Shown: in pieces, positions 48,341-58,203 of the stretch | Layout: each line of letters begins with the position of its first letter | Numbering within the stretch: the stretch's first letter is position 1 | DNA from: an uncultured Psychrobacter sp. | GTDB lineage: Bacteria > Pseudomonadota > Gammaproteobacteria > Pseudomonadales > Moraxellaceae | DNA: 64,000 nt | Direction: 5' to 3' | Assembly: GCF_947495825.1 (NCBI RefSeq) | Contig: NZ_CANMAH010000003.1 | Location: forward strand, 62,001-126,000 | Notes under the pieces: model-generated | What the model saw: only the letters and a program-made list of their open reading frames with translations | What the model was told of the DNA's origin: nothing | Database searches by the model: none | Program-made: the position numbers and the translations under genes

Positions 48341-48433
48341 AAGGGATCTCAATGTTTTAATATTTATCAATATGTGGAGGGATAAAGATTATCTGCCTAT
48401 TGTAGCAGATAGGCTAAAAAGCTGTGACTATCG

Positions 48434-49723
48434 TTACTTACTCGTTGGTGCTTGGCTCTTAAGCCAATCCATAAACTGCTTACTATGCTGTTCGCGCTGA
48501 TTGTCTGCATACTCATAAAAACGTGTGCCCACTAGATTGTCAGGCAAATAAGTCTGCGGATAATAATGATTGGAGTAGTTATGTGGATAAACATAGCCTT
48601 TACCATACCCCTGCTCTTGCATAAGTTTGGTCACCCCATTACGCAAATGCAGCGGTACAGGTGAGGCGTCTTTTTCTACCAGCGACATTGCCGCATTGAT
48701 CGCATTATAGGTGCTATTACTTTTGGCACTGGTCGCAAGATAGACCACGACTTGCCCTAGAATAATGCGCGCTTCTGGCATACCAATCGACTGCACACTA
48801 CGCAGCGCAGCATCAGCAAGCAACAGCGCATTAGGATTGGCATTGCCGATATCTTCACTGGCCAAAATGACCAAGCGCCGAGCAATAAAGTCGGCAGGCT
48901 CGCCGCCGACAAGCATTCGTGCCATCCAGTATAAAGCGGCATCAGGATCAGAACCACGTACAGATTTTATCATCGCTGAGACGATATCATAATGCTGCTC
49001 GCCATCCTTGTCGTAGCGCACTAGCGCAGTTTGCGCCACTCGGCCCACTAGCTTATCATCAATGATAATAGGCGACTGCTTTGGGTCGGCGGTTTGTACC
49101 GCAAGCTCCAACAGGTTTAATGCTTTACGTGCGTCGCCATGTGCTAATTGACTAATAAAATCTTGCGCTTGCAAATCAATAGATAGCGTTTTTAATACCG
49201 TATCTTCTGTGATAGCGCGCGTTAGTACGGCCGCGATTTGCTCTGTATCGAGTGGCTCTAAGCGATATACTTGGCAGCGTGAGAGCAGGGCATTGTTGAC
49301 ACTAAATGATGGATTTTCTGTCGTTGCGCCAATCAAAGTAATATCACCAAACTCGACAGCGCCTAATAACGCGTCTTGTTGAGCTTTATTAAAACGATGA
49401 ATCTCATCAATAAATACTACTGGTGACTCAAAAGCTAATGAATCTTTACTATCTAACACTTCACGTAATTGCTTCACGCCAGTATTAAGTGCAGAGAGTG
49501 CGTGAAAAGGACGCCCAACTGCATCAGCCAAGAGCATGGCAATCGTCGTCTTACCAATACCTGCCTCTCCATGCAAAATTATCGAAGGCAGATGATTTTG
49601 CTCGACCAAGCGCCGTAGTGGTGCACCTTTTGCCAATAAGTGCGCTTGACCGATAATTGCATCAAGAGCGGCGGGGCGCATGCGCTGGGCAAGTGGCGTA
49701 TCAGCATGAAAATTAAGGGCCAT
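48434..49723 (-). CDS. rarA: Replication-associated recombination protein A
   Basis: A 429-residue AAA+ ATPase (RarA/MgsA, relative of eukaryotic WRNIP1) that acts at stalled replication forks and binds SSB. Walker A is HGEAGIGKTT (about 51-60, Lys58), Walker B is VFIDEIHRFNKAQQDALL, sensor 1 is LIGATTENPSF, and the C-terminal tetramerisation domain has LYWMARMLVGGEPADFIARR and YVYPHNYSNHY. GAGAG precedes the ATG. In E. coli it follows lolA; here it precedes ribB by about 90 bases. Confidence 0.95.
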   Translation of the reverse strand: MALNFHADTPLAQRMRPAALDAIIGQAHLLAKGAPLRRLVEQNHLPSIILHGEAGIGKTTIAMLLADAVGRPFHALSALNTGVKQLREVLDSKDSLAFESPVVFIDEIHRFNKAQQDALLGAVEFGDITLIGATTENPSFSVNNALLSRCQVYRLEPLDTEQIAAVLTRAITEDTVLKTLSIDLQAQDFISQLAHGDARKALNLLELAVQTADPKQSPIIIDDKLVGRVAQTALVRYDKDGEQHYDIVSAMIKSVRGSDPDAALYWMARMLVGGEPADFIARRLVILASEDIGNANPNALLLADAALRSVQSIGMPEARIILGQVVVYLATSAKSNSTYNAINAAMSLVEKDASPVPLHLRNGVTKLMQEQGYGKGYVYPHNYSNHYYPQTYLPDNLVGTRFYEYADNQREQHSKQFMDWLKSQAPTSK

Positions 49724-50036
49724 AAGACTCTCTATATTTTTATAAGTAACTGCCTATAAATTCGCTACAGTGACAAGCATTTGCTATCTCATATTTACTG
49801 TCTGTGTAATACTCGTTTTACACCATATAAGTAGCAGCCAAATTGTAATACTGTCATTATTTAAAGTTAGCTAAACAACAGTTTGCGATAGGTTTTTGAT
49901 AATTTTTGTGTCATAAAAGCATATAGATTATGTTGTGTATGCTTTTATTTTATAGTCATAGACTCTATGTATGACTTATACATGCATCTATTGGTTAATT
50001 GGCCAAAGACGCTAGATTTTAATCATGGAGATAATC
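49724..50036. other. Divergent intergenic region rarA / HExxH protein
   Basis: A 313-base AT-rich gap expected to hold two promoters. I see no other element. Confidence 0.45.
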
Positions 50037-50561
50037 ATGACCTACTCCATAAAGCAGTTATTGAGTCACAGGCGATGTTTATCAAGTCGTTTTGTCAAGC
50101 GATCACGCAAGCTTAGTAATGGGGAAACTAAGCTTGCGCGTTCAGTCTTTGGCGATAGTATCGATCTTGATGCAGTCCAATTGAAAACGGCATGGTGGGT
50201 ACTCAAAAATTATGCAGTCAGTCCTAACGGAAATATATACTTTCACCCTGAAGACTGGGTGGCTGATTTTAGCAATGCTAGCCTCAGCAAGCAAAGCTGG
50301 CTTATTCATGAGCTCACTCACGTTTGGCAGTTGCAGCAAGGTCTAAAAGTAGTGCGCGGCGCTATTATAAATCGTCGTTATGAGTATGACTTAAAGCTTG
50401 GCAAGCCCTTTTTTAAGTATGGTATCGAACAACAAGCACGTATGGTTCAGGACTATTTTATCCGCTATCAGCTGGGCAAGGACTGTCAAGATTTACAAGC
50501 TTGTATTCCTTTTTTGACGCCAGAGCCAGACATTAAGGATGATAAATCGTTCACAGTTTAA
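50037..50561 (+). CDS. Small HExxH zincin-like protein
   Basis: A 174-residue protein with the zinc-peptidase motif HELTH in LIHELTHVWQLQQG (about residues 89-102). A conserved-looking Glu further on, in YGIEQQARMVQDYF (about 130-143), could be the third ligand. The surroundings (FSNASLSKQSWLIHE) resemble a family of small proteins loosely annotated as Vgr-related or DUF4157-like; I do not recall a proven function. No signal peptide, lipobox or membrane helix. The frame opens at ATG 50025, but GGAG 6 bases before ATG 50037 favours the second start. It could be a peptidase or a zinc-binding structural protein. Confidence 0.72.
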   Translation: MTYSIKQLLSHRRCLSSRFVKRSRKLSNGETKLARSVFGDSIDLDAVQLKTAWWVLKNYAVSPNGNIYFHPEDWVADFSNASLSKQSWLIHELTHVWQLQQGLKVVRGAIINRRYEYDLKLGKPFFKYGIEQQARMVQDYFIRYQLGKDCQDLQACIPFLTPEPDIKDDKSFTV

Positions 50562-50685
50562 TCCACAACTCAGACCTTATAATGGTTATTATAAAATATA
50601 ATTGTCTTGGTAATGAGGGTTGGCAAAATAAAGATAAACCATAAATTGTATTTGCCATATTTGTTTTTAACAAAGGAGCTATACC

Positions 50686-51648
50686 TTGATATTTAAGTTT
50701 TGGAATTCAAAGCCTGAAGCGGTTGATAAAATTGGTCAAACAATTACCAGACATAAGAGTGCTAGATTCTATTCATTGCAACCAACCAATTTAGTAGCAG
50801 CGATGCTGGCAGGTGCGCTATTACTGACTGGCTGTCAGCAGCAAACAGACTCTACGGTAGTAGATGACGATAGTCAAACAAACGCTCAAACTGATAGCGA
50901 AAACACCAAGCCTGCGCCGTTAAGTGCTTCGGCTAAAGCACGTATAGCACAGTTTCAGCCACTATACGTCACTCAAATGCAAGGGTTGCAGCGACGTTTG
51001 CAAGCAGAGTATGAGGCGCTACAAGCAGCTGATGCTTCTGATAGTGCCACCCCGTCATTACTCGATGGCGCGTCTGAACCCGTAGAAAATATAACGGACC
51101 AAAACGACACCAACGCTAGTGCTGATATTAGTGCCAATACTAGTGCTGATGATGCTTCCAACGCGGTAGTTAATGAAGCTAGCAGCGATGCTGAAGCTGA
51201 AATAAACGTCAGTACGGAAGTAGGAGAGCGAGATCTAGAAGTATTAAAGCGTATCAGTCTTGAGCCGCGCAAACCTGAAGTACTGACAGAAGAACAAATC
51301 ATCGACCTTTATCAGCAAGCCATGCAAGCAATATATCAACCAGCAGCTACTACACTTAGTGCGCAAAATGCGGATACCTTGCTCAATATTGTCACTTTAG
51401 TACCGCAGTTATTTGAACATGCAGAGATTGCTGAGCGAGTAAACGTAAAGAGTCCTGCATTGGCGCGCCTGATTATCCAGCATCAAGTATGGCGACAGAT
51501 AGAAGCGCAACAAGCTCAAGATATGCAACAAATGAAACTCGCGCAGCAGCAAGAGTTTGAAAGTTTGATGACAAAATTTAATGAGACCATCAAAGACTAC
51601 GATAAGCAGATTGCTAAATATGAGCAAACCTTGCAAGAGTTTCAGTAA
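50686..51648 (+). CDS. Putative lipoprotein with coiled-coil C-terminus, TTG start
   Basis: A 320-residue protein that begins with TTG, supported by AAGGAG 8 bases upstream. A hydrophobic helix (about 36-48) ends in LLLTGC, a lipobox whose Cys is residue 50. This is unusually far in for a lipoprotein: the n-region is about 35 residues, and an ATG at 50803 would give a short normal signal but has no ribosome site. Residues about 55-185 are acidic, Asp/Ser/Ala/Asn-rich and probably disordered. The last 80 residues are Gln/Glu/Lys-rich and predicted to be a coiled coil. No family recognised; envelope location is inferred. Confidence 0.72.
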   Translation: MIFKFWNSKPEAVDKIGQTITRHKSARFYSLQPTNLVAAMLAGALLLTGCQQQTDSTVVDDDSQTNAQTDSENTKPAPLSASAKARIAQFQPLYVTQMQGLQRRLQAEYEALQAADASDSATPSLLDGASEPVENITDQNDTNASADISANTSADDASNAVVNEASSDAEAEINVSTEVGERDLEVLKRISLEPRKPEVLTEEQIIDLYQQAMQAIYQPAATTLSAQNADTLLNIVTLVPQLFEHAEIAERVNVKSPALARLIIQHQVWRQIEAQQAQDMQQMKLAQQQEFESLMTKFNETIKDYDKQIAKYEQTLQEFQ

Positions 51649-51683
51649 CTGTTTTCATCATTCTACATCATTTAGACAATCAT

Positions 51684-51713
51684 AAAAAATCCCGCACAGT
51701 GGCGGGATTTTTT
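51684..51713. terminator. Bidirectional terminator between the lipoprotein gene and gltA
   Basis: AAAAAATCCCGC pairs with GCGGGATTTTTT around a 6-base loop, between two convergent genes. Confidence 0.93.
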
Positions 51714-51752
51714 ATAGCTTTATTGGCTACTAGCTATAACAGCTATTAGGTG

Positions 51753-53048
51753 TTACTTACGATCTTCAACTTTAACAAAATCGCGCTTAGTCTCACCAGT
51801 ATATAACTGACGTGGGCGACCGATTTTGAACGGTGCGCTATGCATCTCTAACCAATGGCTGATCCAGCCAGAAGTACGAGCCAATGAGAAAATCACGGTA
51901 AACATTGACGTTGGAATACCAATGGCTTTTAGGATAATGCCAGAGTAAAAGTCAACGTTTGGATACAAGTTACGCTCGATGAAGAACGGATCTTCTAGAG
52001 CGATTTTCTCTAGTTCCATTGCAAGCTCAAGCTTAGGATCGTTGATGCCTAATGCGCCCAATACTTCATCACAAGTCTCTTTCATTACTTGTGCGCGTGG
52101 ATCAAAGTTTTTGTAGACACGGTGACCAAAGCCCATTAGCTTCACTTCACGGCTCTTCACTTTTTCCATGAACTCAGGCACATTTTCGACAGTACCGATT
52201 TCGTCTAACATCTCAAGTACCGCTTCGTTGGCACCGCCATGTGATGGACCCCATAACGCAGCAATACCAGCAGCGATACAAGCATATGGGTTTGCACCAG
52301 TAGAACCTGCTAGGCGTACCGTAGAGGTTGAAGCGTTTTGCTCATGATCAGCATGTAGAGTAAAGATTTTGTCCATTGCTTTAGCAATCACAGGGTTTAC
52401 TTTGTAATCAACATCAGCAGGCGTGGCAAACATCATGTAGACGAAGTTTTCAGCATAATTAAAGTCATTACGCGGATACATGAATGGTTCGCCTTGCGAG
52501 TATTTATAACTCATCGCTGCAAGCGCTGGCATTTTGGCAATCAGACGAATAGCGGTGATCTCACGATGCTCTTCGTTGCTGACATCTAAGCTTTCATGAT
52601 AAAACGCTGATAGCGCACCCACGACCCCAACCATAATGGCCATTGGGTGAGCATCACGGCGAAAGCCTTCAAAGAATTTACGCAGTTGATCATGAACGCC
52701 TGAATGCTTGCGGATTTTTTCAAAAAAATCTGCTTTTTGTTCTTTGTTAGGTAGGTCGCCATGAATAAGAGCATAGGCAACTTCTAAATACTCAGCGTTG
52801 TTTGCCAACTCGTCAATAGGATAGCCGCGATGTAGTAACTCACCTTTACCGCCATCAATGAAAGTGATCTTTGATTCGACAGGAGCTGTGACCTTAAACC
52901 CTGGATCATAAGACCAGTAACCGGCTTCTTGCAAAGCAGCAACATCGATAACTGGGCGACCTAGTGTACCGTTAATAATAGGAAGTTGGTATTCCTTACC
53001 ATCTACTGTTAATGTGGCTTCATTGTTTGACTTGATGTTGTCAGCCAT
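51753..53048 (-). CDS. gltA: Citrate synthase (type II, hexameric form)
   Basis: A 431-residue enzyme that condenses oxaloacetate with acetyl-CoA. Catalytic blocks are [19 protein letters not shown] (about 229-247, substrate-binding His), [17 protein letters not shown] (about 303-319, catalytic His) and the Asp of VDFYSGIIL (about 363-371). An N-terminal beta-rich extension ([17 protein letters not shown]) marks the NADH-sensitive Gram-negative type. AGAGGA precedes the ATG. It is divergent from the sdhCDAB-suc block, as in many gammaproteobacteria. Confidence 0.97.
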   Translation of the reverse strand: MADNIKSNNEATLTVDGKEYQLPIINGTLGRPVIDVAALQEAGYWSYDPGFKVTAPVESKITFIDGGKGELLHRGYPIDELANNAEYLEVAYALIHGDLPNKEQKADFFEKIRKHSGVHDQLRKFFEGFRRDAHPMAIMVGVVGALSAFYHESLDVSNEEHREITAIRLIAKMPALAAMSYKYSQGEPFMYPRNDFNYAENFVYMMFATPADVDYKVNPVIAKAMDKIFTLHADHEQNASTSTVRLAGSTGANPYACIAAGIAALWGPSHGGANEAVLEMLDEIGTVENVPEFMEKVKSREVKLMGFGHRVYKNFDPRAQVMKETCDEVLGALGINDPKLELAMELEKIALEDPFFIERNLYPNVDFYSGIILKAIGIPTSMFTVIFSLARTSGWISHWLEMHSAPFKIGRPRQLYTGETKRDFVKVEDRK

Positions 53049-54233
53049 AATTTCCTCTCCATTGGTTTTAGCTTGTTAGAATAAAATACTAACGACATCT
53101 ATCTTCGTGTCGTTATATGAACAAATATGGATTTAACTAATTTAAGATTGAGGCTATGTTACCAGTAATTTAATGCAATTAGAAAAGAGTTTTAGCAGCT
53201 ATACCGCTAATTCACGTGGTTTCAGGGTATTTCTATTAGGTAATTTTTGTATCAAAATATGTCTGTTGGCTTATTTAGCGCAAATTCGACGTTTTTATGA
53301 AAGAAGTAGGAAAGCTAGTAATTTGATAGAATTTGACTCTTTTTGTCTATTTTGCTGTTTTAGGTTTTATGTTGATGCCGTCAAAAACGCATAGCATATG
53401 ACCAGTAGCACAATTTGATCTTAATTATTATCGTTTATGAAAAGGTAAGGTTGCGTCAATTTTATTACAAATAATAGGTTTTGTGTTAAAACCGCCACGA
53501 TTTTCACTATTTGAGGGATAAATTTGTAATTGTCGGCTAGCCATTTTATAATGGCATGATTTGACTGATGCTAATCGCATATTAACGAATATTGATTACC
53601 GTGCGTACGTTTATTAAGTACCAAATCGAACGATATTTTGCTAAATTGAATACGTAAATTTGTAGTCATAACAATAGTTTAAAGTCTTGGTGCTGTCGTT
53701 GTTTGTTCTATTTTTATATTGTTCTTAAGTCGGTTTGTTGTGGAGAAGGCAGTCAAGCGATCTTGCCTTGTTATACTAAGAAACCAATTAAAAATAGACC
53801 AGTTAACTGTACGTCTCACAAGACAGCTAACTATTATGAAGAAAAATCCTTAGTACTAGTAAAACTGGTATTCAAAATTTAAAGCTAGTAAACATAGTAT
53901 TTAGTATTTTAGATATTAATTTAGACAGACAAAACAATCGTTTCAATTAAAGCATAGCCATATAATCAATTCGCAAATTATTATCATTATATAAGCATGT
54001 TATATGAGTACTATGATTACTGACAACGAGCGAGCGCTGTCTCAGTAGTATAAACAGTGAATCGTAGATGTTTTACATGTTGAATGCATATTAATGCTTA
54101 GCGTAAACTAGCACAGTCAGCTAGCTCTTCCTTACTTTATTCGTCTCATGTGTTGCTGAACGTTTAGTAGGATCGTTTCCTACTTAGCGTTGCTAGTAGA
54201 TACAGGAGTATAACCGCAAAAAGGATGCCCGCT
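53049..54233. other. Long intergenic region gltA / sdhC
   Basis: About 1185 bases of AT-rich DNA between divergent gltA and sdhC. It must carry promoters for both, but is much longer than that needs. A 73-codon plus-strand frame at 53173-53394 has a leucine/phenylalanine/cysteine-rich product and no ribosome site, and looks spurious. I see no tRNA, riboswitch or terminator with confidence. Confidence 0.55.
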
Positions 54234-54611
54234 GTGAAAAGCAACCGACCTATTGATCTGCCTTTGAGCCAAGTGATGGCTGTTAATCGCTCACCGATTG
54301 CGATAGCTTCAATTCTACATCGTATATCTGGCATTATTCTATTCTTATTAATCCCTGTCATGCTTTGGTTGTTACAGACCTCTCTTGCGTCACCTGAGAG
54401 CTTTGCAACCGTATTTGATAATGTTTTCATTCGCTTCTTAGCATGGATATTCGTTGCATCGATTGCATATCATTTTGTAATGGGTATCAAGCATTTATTT
54501 GCTGACAACGGTAACAACGAAGAGCTGAAATCAGCACGTATGGTGTCTGTTGTCAGTTTAGTAATTGCAGCGATTCTAATTGTCGCGTCATTTGTATGGG
54601 TGATGTTCTAA
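54234..54611 (+). CDS. sdhC: Succinate dehydrogenase cytochrome b556 subunit
   Basis: A 125-residue membrane anchor of complex II that binds haem b and quinone. Three membrane helices are present (about 28-50, 68-90 and 104-124). The haem/quinone motif SILHRISGIILF is at about 26-37, and the haem-ligand type HFVMGIKHLF segment at about 82-91. The longest frame starts at ATG 54225, but that codon is fused to AAGG. GTG at 54234 uses the same AAGGA as ribosome site and gives MKSNRPIDL, the normal SdhC beginning. The stop overlaps the sdhD start (TAATG). Confidence 0.94.
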   Translation: MKSNRPIDLPLSQVMAVNRSPIAIASILHRISGIILFLLIPVMLWLLQTSLASPESFATVFDNVFIRFLAWIFVASIAYHFVMGIKHLFADNGNNEELKSARMVSVVSLVIAAILIVASFVWVMF

Positions 54612-55018
54612 TGATGAAAAATGATTCAGGAATCAAAAGTGCTACAGGACTAACAGGACTAGGCACACGTGATTGGGTAGTCCAGCGTATTAGTGCCGTC
54701 GTCCTAGCAGTCTATAGCGTCGTGTTACTTGGCTTCTTTTTGATGCATGGTAACGTGACTTTTATCGAATGGTCTGACTTCATGACCAGTTTGCCTATGC
54801 GTCTATTCAGTTTGGTTGCGGTACTTGCACTTGCTGGCCACGCTTGGGTCGGTATGTGGACCATATTCACTGACTATATTACCTCTGGTAAGATGGGTGA
54901 AAGCGCGCCAAAACTACGTATGGTATTACAAACCTTAATGATTATCGCCATTTTAGTTTATCTATTCTGGGGAGTTATGATCTTTTGGGGTAGTGGCTTC
55001 GGTGTTGTGGCTGTTTAA
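54611..55018 (+). CDS. sdhD: Succinate dehydrogenase membrane anchor subunit
   Basis: A 135-residue inner-membrane protein, partner of SdhC. Three helices lie at about 24-45, 62-85 and 106-130. RDWVVQRISAVVLAVYS (about 22-38) and the haem-region ALAGHAWVGMWTIFTDY (about 77-93, with His) fit SdhD. The longest frame begins inside sdhC at 54596; the ATG at 54611, overlapping the sdhC stop by one base, is the natural coupled start. A gap of about 380 bases then separates it from sdhA. Confidence 0.93.
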   Translation: MMKNDSGIKSATGLTGLGTRDWVVQRISAVVLAVYSVVLLGFFLMHGNVTFIEWSDFMTSLPMRLFSLVAVLALAGHAWVGMWTIFTDYITSGKMGESAPKLRMVLQTLMIIAILVYLFWGVMIFWGSGFGVVAV

Positions 55019-55399
55019 TTATTATAGACCTCTCATTTTTAGACGCTACGATGACAGACTGTACAGTTAACTTTAATCGCTTTTAACGCCTTTAAAAGCA
55101 GTCAGTCAGTGGCCATATTAGATTCATCATGTTGTATTGTGCGGATGTACAGTGTCGATTAGACGTATTTATAATTATAAAATACGCGACATCATGTGGT
55201 GAGCACCGTTACAAAGCTTATTGAGCGACAGACATCCTAAGCTGAGTATGATGAAGAATATGCAAATTTTAGTAAGTGGTTAAAGGTGGTCTACAAATAC
55301 TACTAGATTAATGAGCATGGTCAAAAGACGCTTAGAGATCTGACGTAATATCTGATTGGACTTCCTTATATTTACTTCACAAGCATTAGGAAAACCGTA
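55019..55399 (+). other. Intergenic region sdhD to sdhA
   Basis: A 381-base gap, unusual inside an sdhCDAB operon. It contains one hairpin (55079-55099) without a T run. I see no gene. Confidence 0.5.
55079..55099 (+). repeat. Hairpin in the sdhD-sdhA gap
   Basis: GCTTTTAA pairs with TTAAAAGC around a 5-base loop. No T run follows. Confidence 0.5.
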
Positions 55400-57250
55400 A
55401 TGGCAACAAGACAAGATAATACCATTAGTAACATCAAAACCTTAAATTACGATGCAGTCATCGTCGGTGGTGGCGGTTCAGGTATGCGAGCTTCACTACA
55501 TTTGGCTGAAGCGGGTATGAAGGTTGCAGTTTTGACCAAAGTATTCCCAACCCGTTCGCACACAGTTGCAGCGCAGGGCGGTATTGGGGCAAGCTTAGGT
55601 AACATGAGCAACGACAACTGGCATTTTCACTTTTATGACACGGTAAAAGGCTCAGATTGGTTGGGTGACCAAGACGCTATCGAGTATATGTGCCGTGAAG
55701 CGCCAAAAGTCGTCTATGAGCTTGAGCACATGGGTATGCCATTTGACCGTAACGAAGATGGCACGATCTATCAGCGTCCATTTGGTGGTCATACGTCAAA
55801 CTATGGCGAAAAAGCCGTGCAACGTGCTTGCGCTGCTGCTGACCGTACAGGTCACGCGCTCTTACATACGCTATATCAAAAAAACCTGCAGCAAGGTACT
55901 GAGTTCTTCATCGAGTGGATTGCGCTTGATTTGATCAAAGACGAAGCGGGTAACATCAATGGTGTGGTAGCACTTGAGCAAGAAACAGGCGCGGTAGCTG
56001 TGTTCCAGACACCGATTACAGTATTAGCGACTGGCGGAGCTGGTCGTATTTTTGCGGCGTCTACTAACGCTTATATCAACACTGGTGACGGTATCGGTAT
56101 GGCGGTTCGCGCTGGCATTCCATTGCAAGATATGGAGTTTTGGCAGTTCCACCCAACCGGCGTTCACGGAGCAGGGGTGCTGTTGACAGAAGGTTGCCGC
56201 GGTGAAGGCGCCATCTTACGTAATAAAGACGGCGAAGCTTTCATGGAGCGTTATGCGCCAACGGTTAAAGACTTAGCACCACGTGATCTTGTGTCACGCT
56301 CGATGGACCAAGAGATCAAAGAAGGTCGTGGCTGTGGCCCAAATGCCGACCATATCGTTATGGATATGACGCATTTAGGGGTAGATACCATTATGAAGCG
56401 CTTACCATCGGTATTTGAGATTGGTAAAAACTTTGCAAACGTCGATATCACTAAAGAGCCTATTCCAGTTATCCCAACCATTCATTATATGATGGGCGGC
56501 ATTCCTACTACGATTCATGGTCAAGTGGTTGTACCAGACTTAGAAGCGGGTAAGGATGAAGACGGACTTTATGCAAAGGGCGATGTCGTCAAAGGTCTGT
56601 ATGCTATTGGTGAGTGTGCGTGCGTTAGTGTCCATGGTGCCAACCGTTTAGGTACCAACTCACTGCTTGATTTATTAGTATTTGGCCGTGCAGCAGGTAA
56701 GCATATCGTTGATGAATATCATCATGCTGATCATAACTACAAGCCGCTTGACCCGCATGTATTAGACTTTACTGTACGTCGTTTGGATAAATTGCAACAG
56801 TCTACAGAAGGCTACAATGCGCAAGACGTGGCAGATGAGATTCGTGCAACCATGCAAAAGCATGCAAGTGTGTTCCGTACGCAAGCTTTAATGGATGAAG
56901 GAGTCGAGAAAATCTTGGCGCTTGGTGACAAGGTTGAAAACATTCATCTAGCAGATAAGTCGCAAGTGTTTAATACAGCGCGTATCGAAGCATTTGAAGT
57001 TGCCAACCTTTATGAAGTTGCTAAGGCCACAATGATATCGGCAGCTAATCGTCATGAGAGCCGCGGCGCTCACAGTGTTGCTGACTATGATCGCCCAGAA
57101 GATGATGATTACGCACCAAACGGCCGTAACGATCATGATTGGATGAAGCATACTCTATGGTATTCTGAAGGCAACCGTATCATCTATAAGCCAGTTCGCA
57201 AGGTTCCATTAACTGTCGATTATGTCGAGCCAAAAGTTCGCGTTTATTAA
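55400..57250 (+). CDS. sdhA: Succinate dehydrogenase flavoprotein subunit
   Basis: The 616-residue catalytic subunit of complex II, with covalently bound FAD, which oxidises succinate to fumarate. Seen: the dinucleotide fold AVIVGGGGSGMRASLHLA (about 20-37), the FAD-linked His region TRSHTVAAQGGIGASLG (about 51-67), the substrate block FHPTGVHGAG (about 253-262), and HGANRLGTNSLLDLLVFG (about 412-429). Length is normal. AGGAAAA precedes the ATG. Confidence 0.97.
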   Translation: MATRQDNTISNIKTLNYDAVIVGGGGSGMRASLHLAEAGMKVAVLTKVFPTRSHTVAAQGGIGASLGNMSNDNWHFHFYDTVKGSDWLGDQDAIEYMCREAPKVVYELEHMGMPFDRNEDGTIYQRPFGGHTSNYGEKAVQRACAAADRTGHALLHTLYQKNLQQGTEFFIEWIALDLIKDEAGNINGVVALEQETGAVAVFQTPITVLATGGAGRIFAASTNAYINTGDGIGMAVRAGIPLQDMEFWQFHPTGVHGAGVLLTEGCRGEGAILRNKDGEAFMERYAPTVKDLAPRDLVSRSMDQEIKEGRGCGPNADHIVMDMTHLGVDTIMKRLPSVFEIGKNFANVDITKEPIPVIPTIHYMMGGIPTTIHGQVVVPDLEAGKDEDGLYAKGDVVKGLYAIGECACVSVHGANRLGTNSLLDLLVFGRAAGKHIVDEYHHADHNYKPLDPHVLDFTVRRLDKLQQSTEGYNAQDVADEIRATMQKHASVFRTQALMDEGVEKILALGDKVENIHLADKSQVFNTARIEAFEVANLYEVAKATMISAANRHESRGAHSVADYDRPEDDDYAPNGRNDHDWMKHTLWYSEGNRIIYKPVRKVPLTVDYVEPKVRVY

Positions 57251-57429
57251 TTTTATATGACATATATTTTATGTACGTATAGGATTACCGTTTTATCCCT
57301 TATTAATTTATTAAAAAGGTGACCGCTAGCTACAAGCTTATGCCAGTGCGATGATGAAAATTGAACAACAGCGCTGGTATGATGCACATTTTGTATGCCC
57401 GCCATCACCTACGTGTGGAGTTTAGCATT

Positions 57430-58140
57430 ATGAGCCGAGGTACTCGCACCATCGAAATCTATCGCTATGATCCTGACCAGGACACAGCGCCGCGCATGCA
57501 AACTTATACGATTGAGCTACTTGAGTCAGATCGTATGTTGCTTGACGTATTATTACGCTTAAAAAAGGAAGATGAAACCATCACTTTCCGCCGCTCATGC
57601 CGTGAAGGCATCTGTGGTTCTGATGGCGTAAACATCAACGGTAAAAATGGTTTGGCCTGTTTGATTAACATGAATACATTGCCTGAAAAGGTAACGGTTC
57701 GCCCTCTACCAGGTTTGCCCGTTGTTCGTGATTTAGTCGTTGACATGAACCAATTCTATGAGCAATACGAAAAAGTACATCCGTACCTAATCAACGAGCA
57801 GCCAGCGCCGCCGACAGAGCGTCTGCAGTCACCTGAGCAGCGTGAAAAGATGAACGGTCTGTATGAATGCATCCTATGTGCTTGCTGTTCTACCAGCTGC
57901 CCATCATTTTGGTGGAACCCTGATAAGTTCTTAGGGCCAGCAGCGCTGCTTAACGCCAACCGCTTTGTGGTTGATAGCCGTGATACTGATACGCAAGCTC
58001 GCCTAGCACGCTTGGATGATCCGTTCAGCCTATTCCGTTGCCGCGGTATTATGAACTGTGTATCGGTTTGTCCAAAAGGCCTAAACCCTACTAAAGCGAT
58101 CGGTAACCTACGTAATTTATTACTAGATCAAGCTGGTTAA
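57430..58140 (+). CDS. sdhB: Succinate dehydrogenase iron-sulfur subunit
   Basis: A 236-residue electron-transfer subunit of complex II. The [2Fe-2S] cysteines are in CREGICGSDGVNI (about 58-70) plus a later Cys in GLACL. The [4Fe-4S] and [3Fe-4S] motifs are CILCACCSTSCP (about 148-159) and CRGIMNCVSVCPKGLNP. The longest frame starts with TTG at 57361, but the ATG at 57430 gives the normal SdhB start (SRGTRTIEIYRYDPD), with GGAG about 10 bases upstream. A gap of 179 bases separates it from sdhA. A terminator follows. Confidence 0.96.
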   Translation: MSRGTRTIEIYRYDPDQDTAPRMQTYTIELLESDRMLLDVLLRLKKEDETITFRRSCREGICGSDGVNINGKNGLACLINMNTLPEKVTVRPLPGLPVVRDLVVDMNQFYEQYEKVHPYLINEQPAPPTERLQSPEQREKMNGLYECILCACCSTSCPSFWWNPDKFLGPAALLNANRFVVDSRDTDTQARLARLDDPFSLFRCRGIMNCVSVCPKGLNPTKAIGNLRNLLLDQAG

Positions 58141-58169
58141 TCAAATACCCAGGTATTCTTATATATACG

Positions 58170-58203
58170 AAGACACCGTCTGTTAATCAGACGGTGTCTT
58201 TAT
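58170..58203 (+). terminator. Rho-independent terminator after sdhB
   Basis: AAGACACCGTCTG pairs perfectly with CAGACGGTGTCTT around a 5-base loop, followed by a short T-rich tract. Confidence 0.85.

Noticed and set aside
48341..48433. An FMN riboswitch upstream of ribB
   Set aside because: The gap to rarA is under 100 bases and has none of the conserved RFN blocks.
50037..50561. A type VI secretion effector or Vgr component
   Set aside because: No secretion genes, Rhs repeats or VgrG-like sequence lie nearby; only a loose annotation resemblance.
53173..53394. A 73-codon gene in the gltA-sdhC gap
   Set aside because: No ribosome site, unusual Phe/Cys-rich composition and no recognisable pattern; likely chance in AT-rich DNA.
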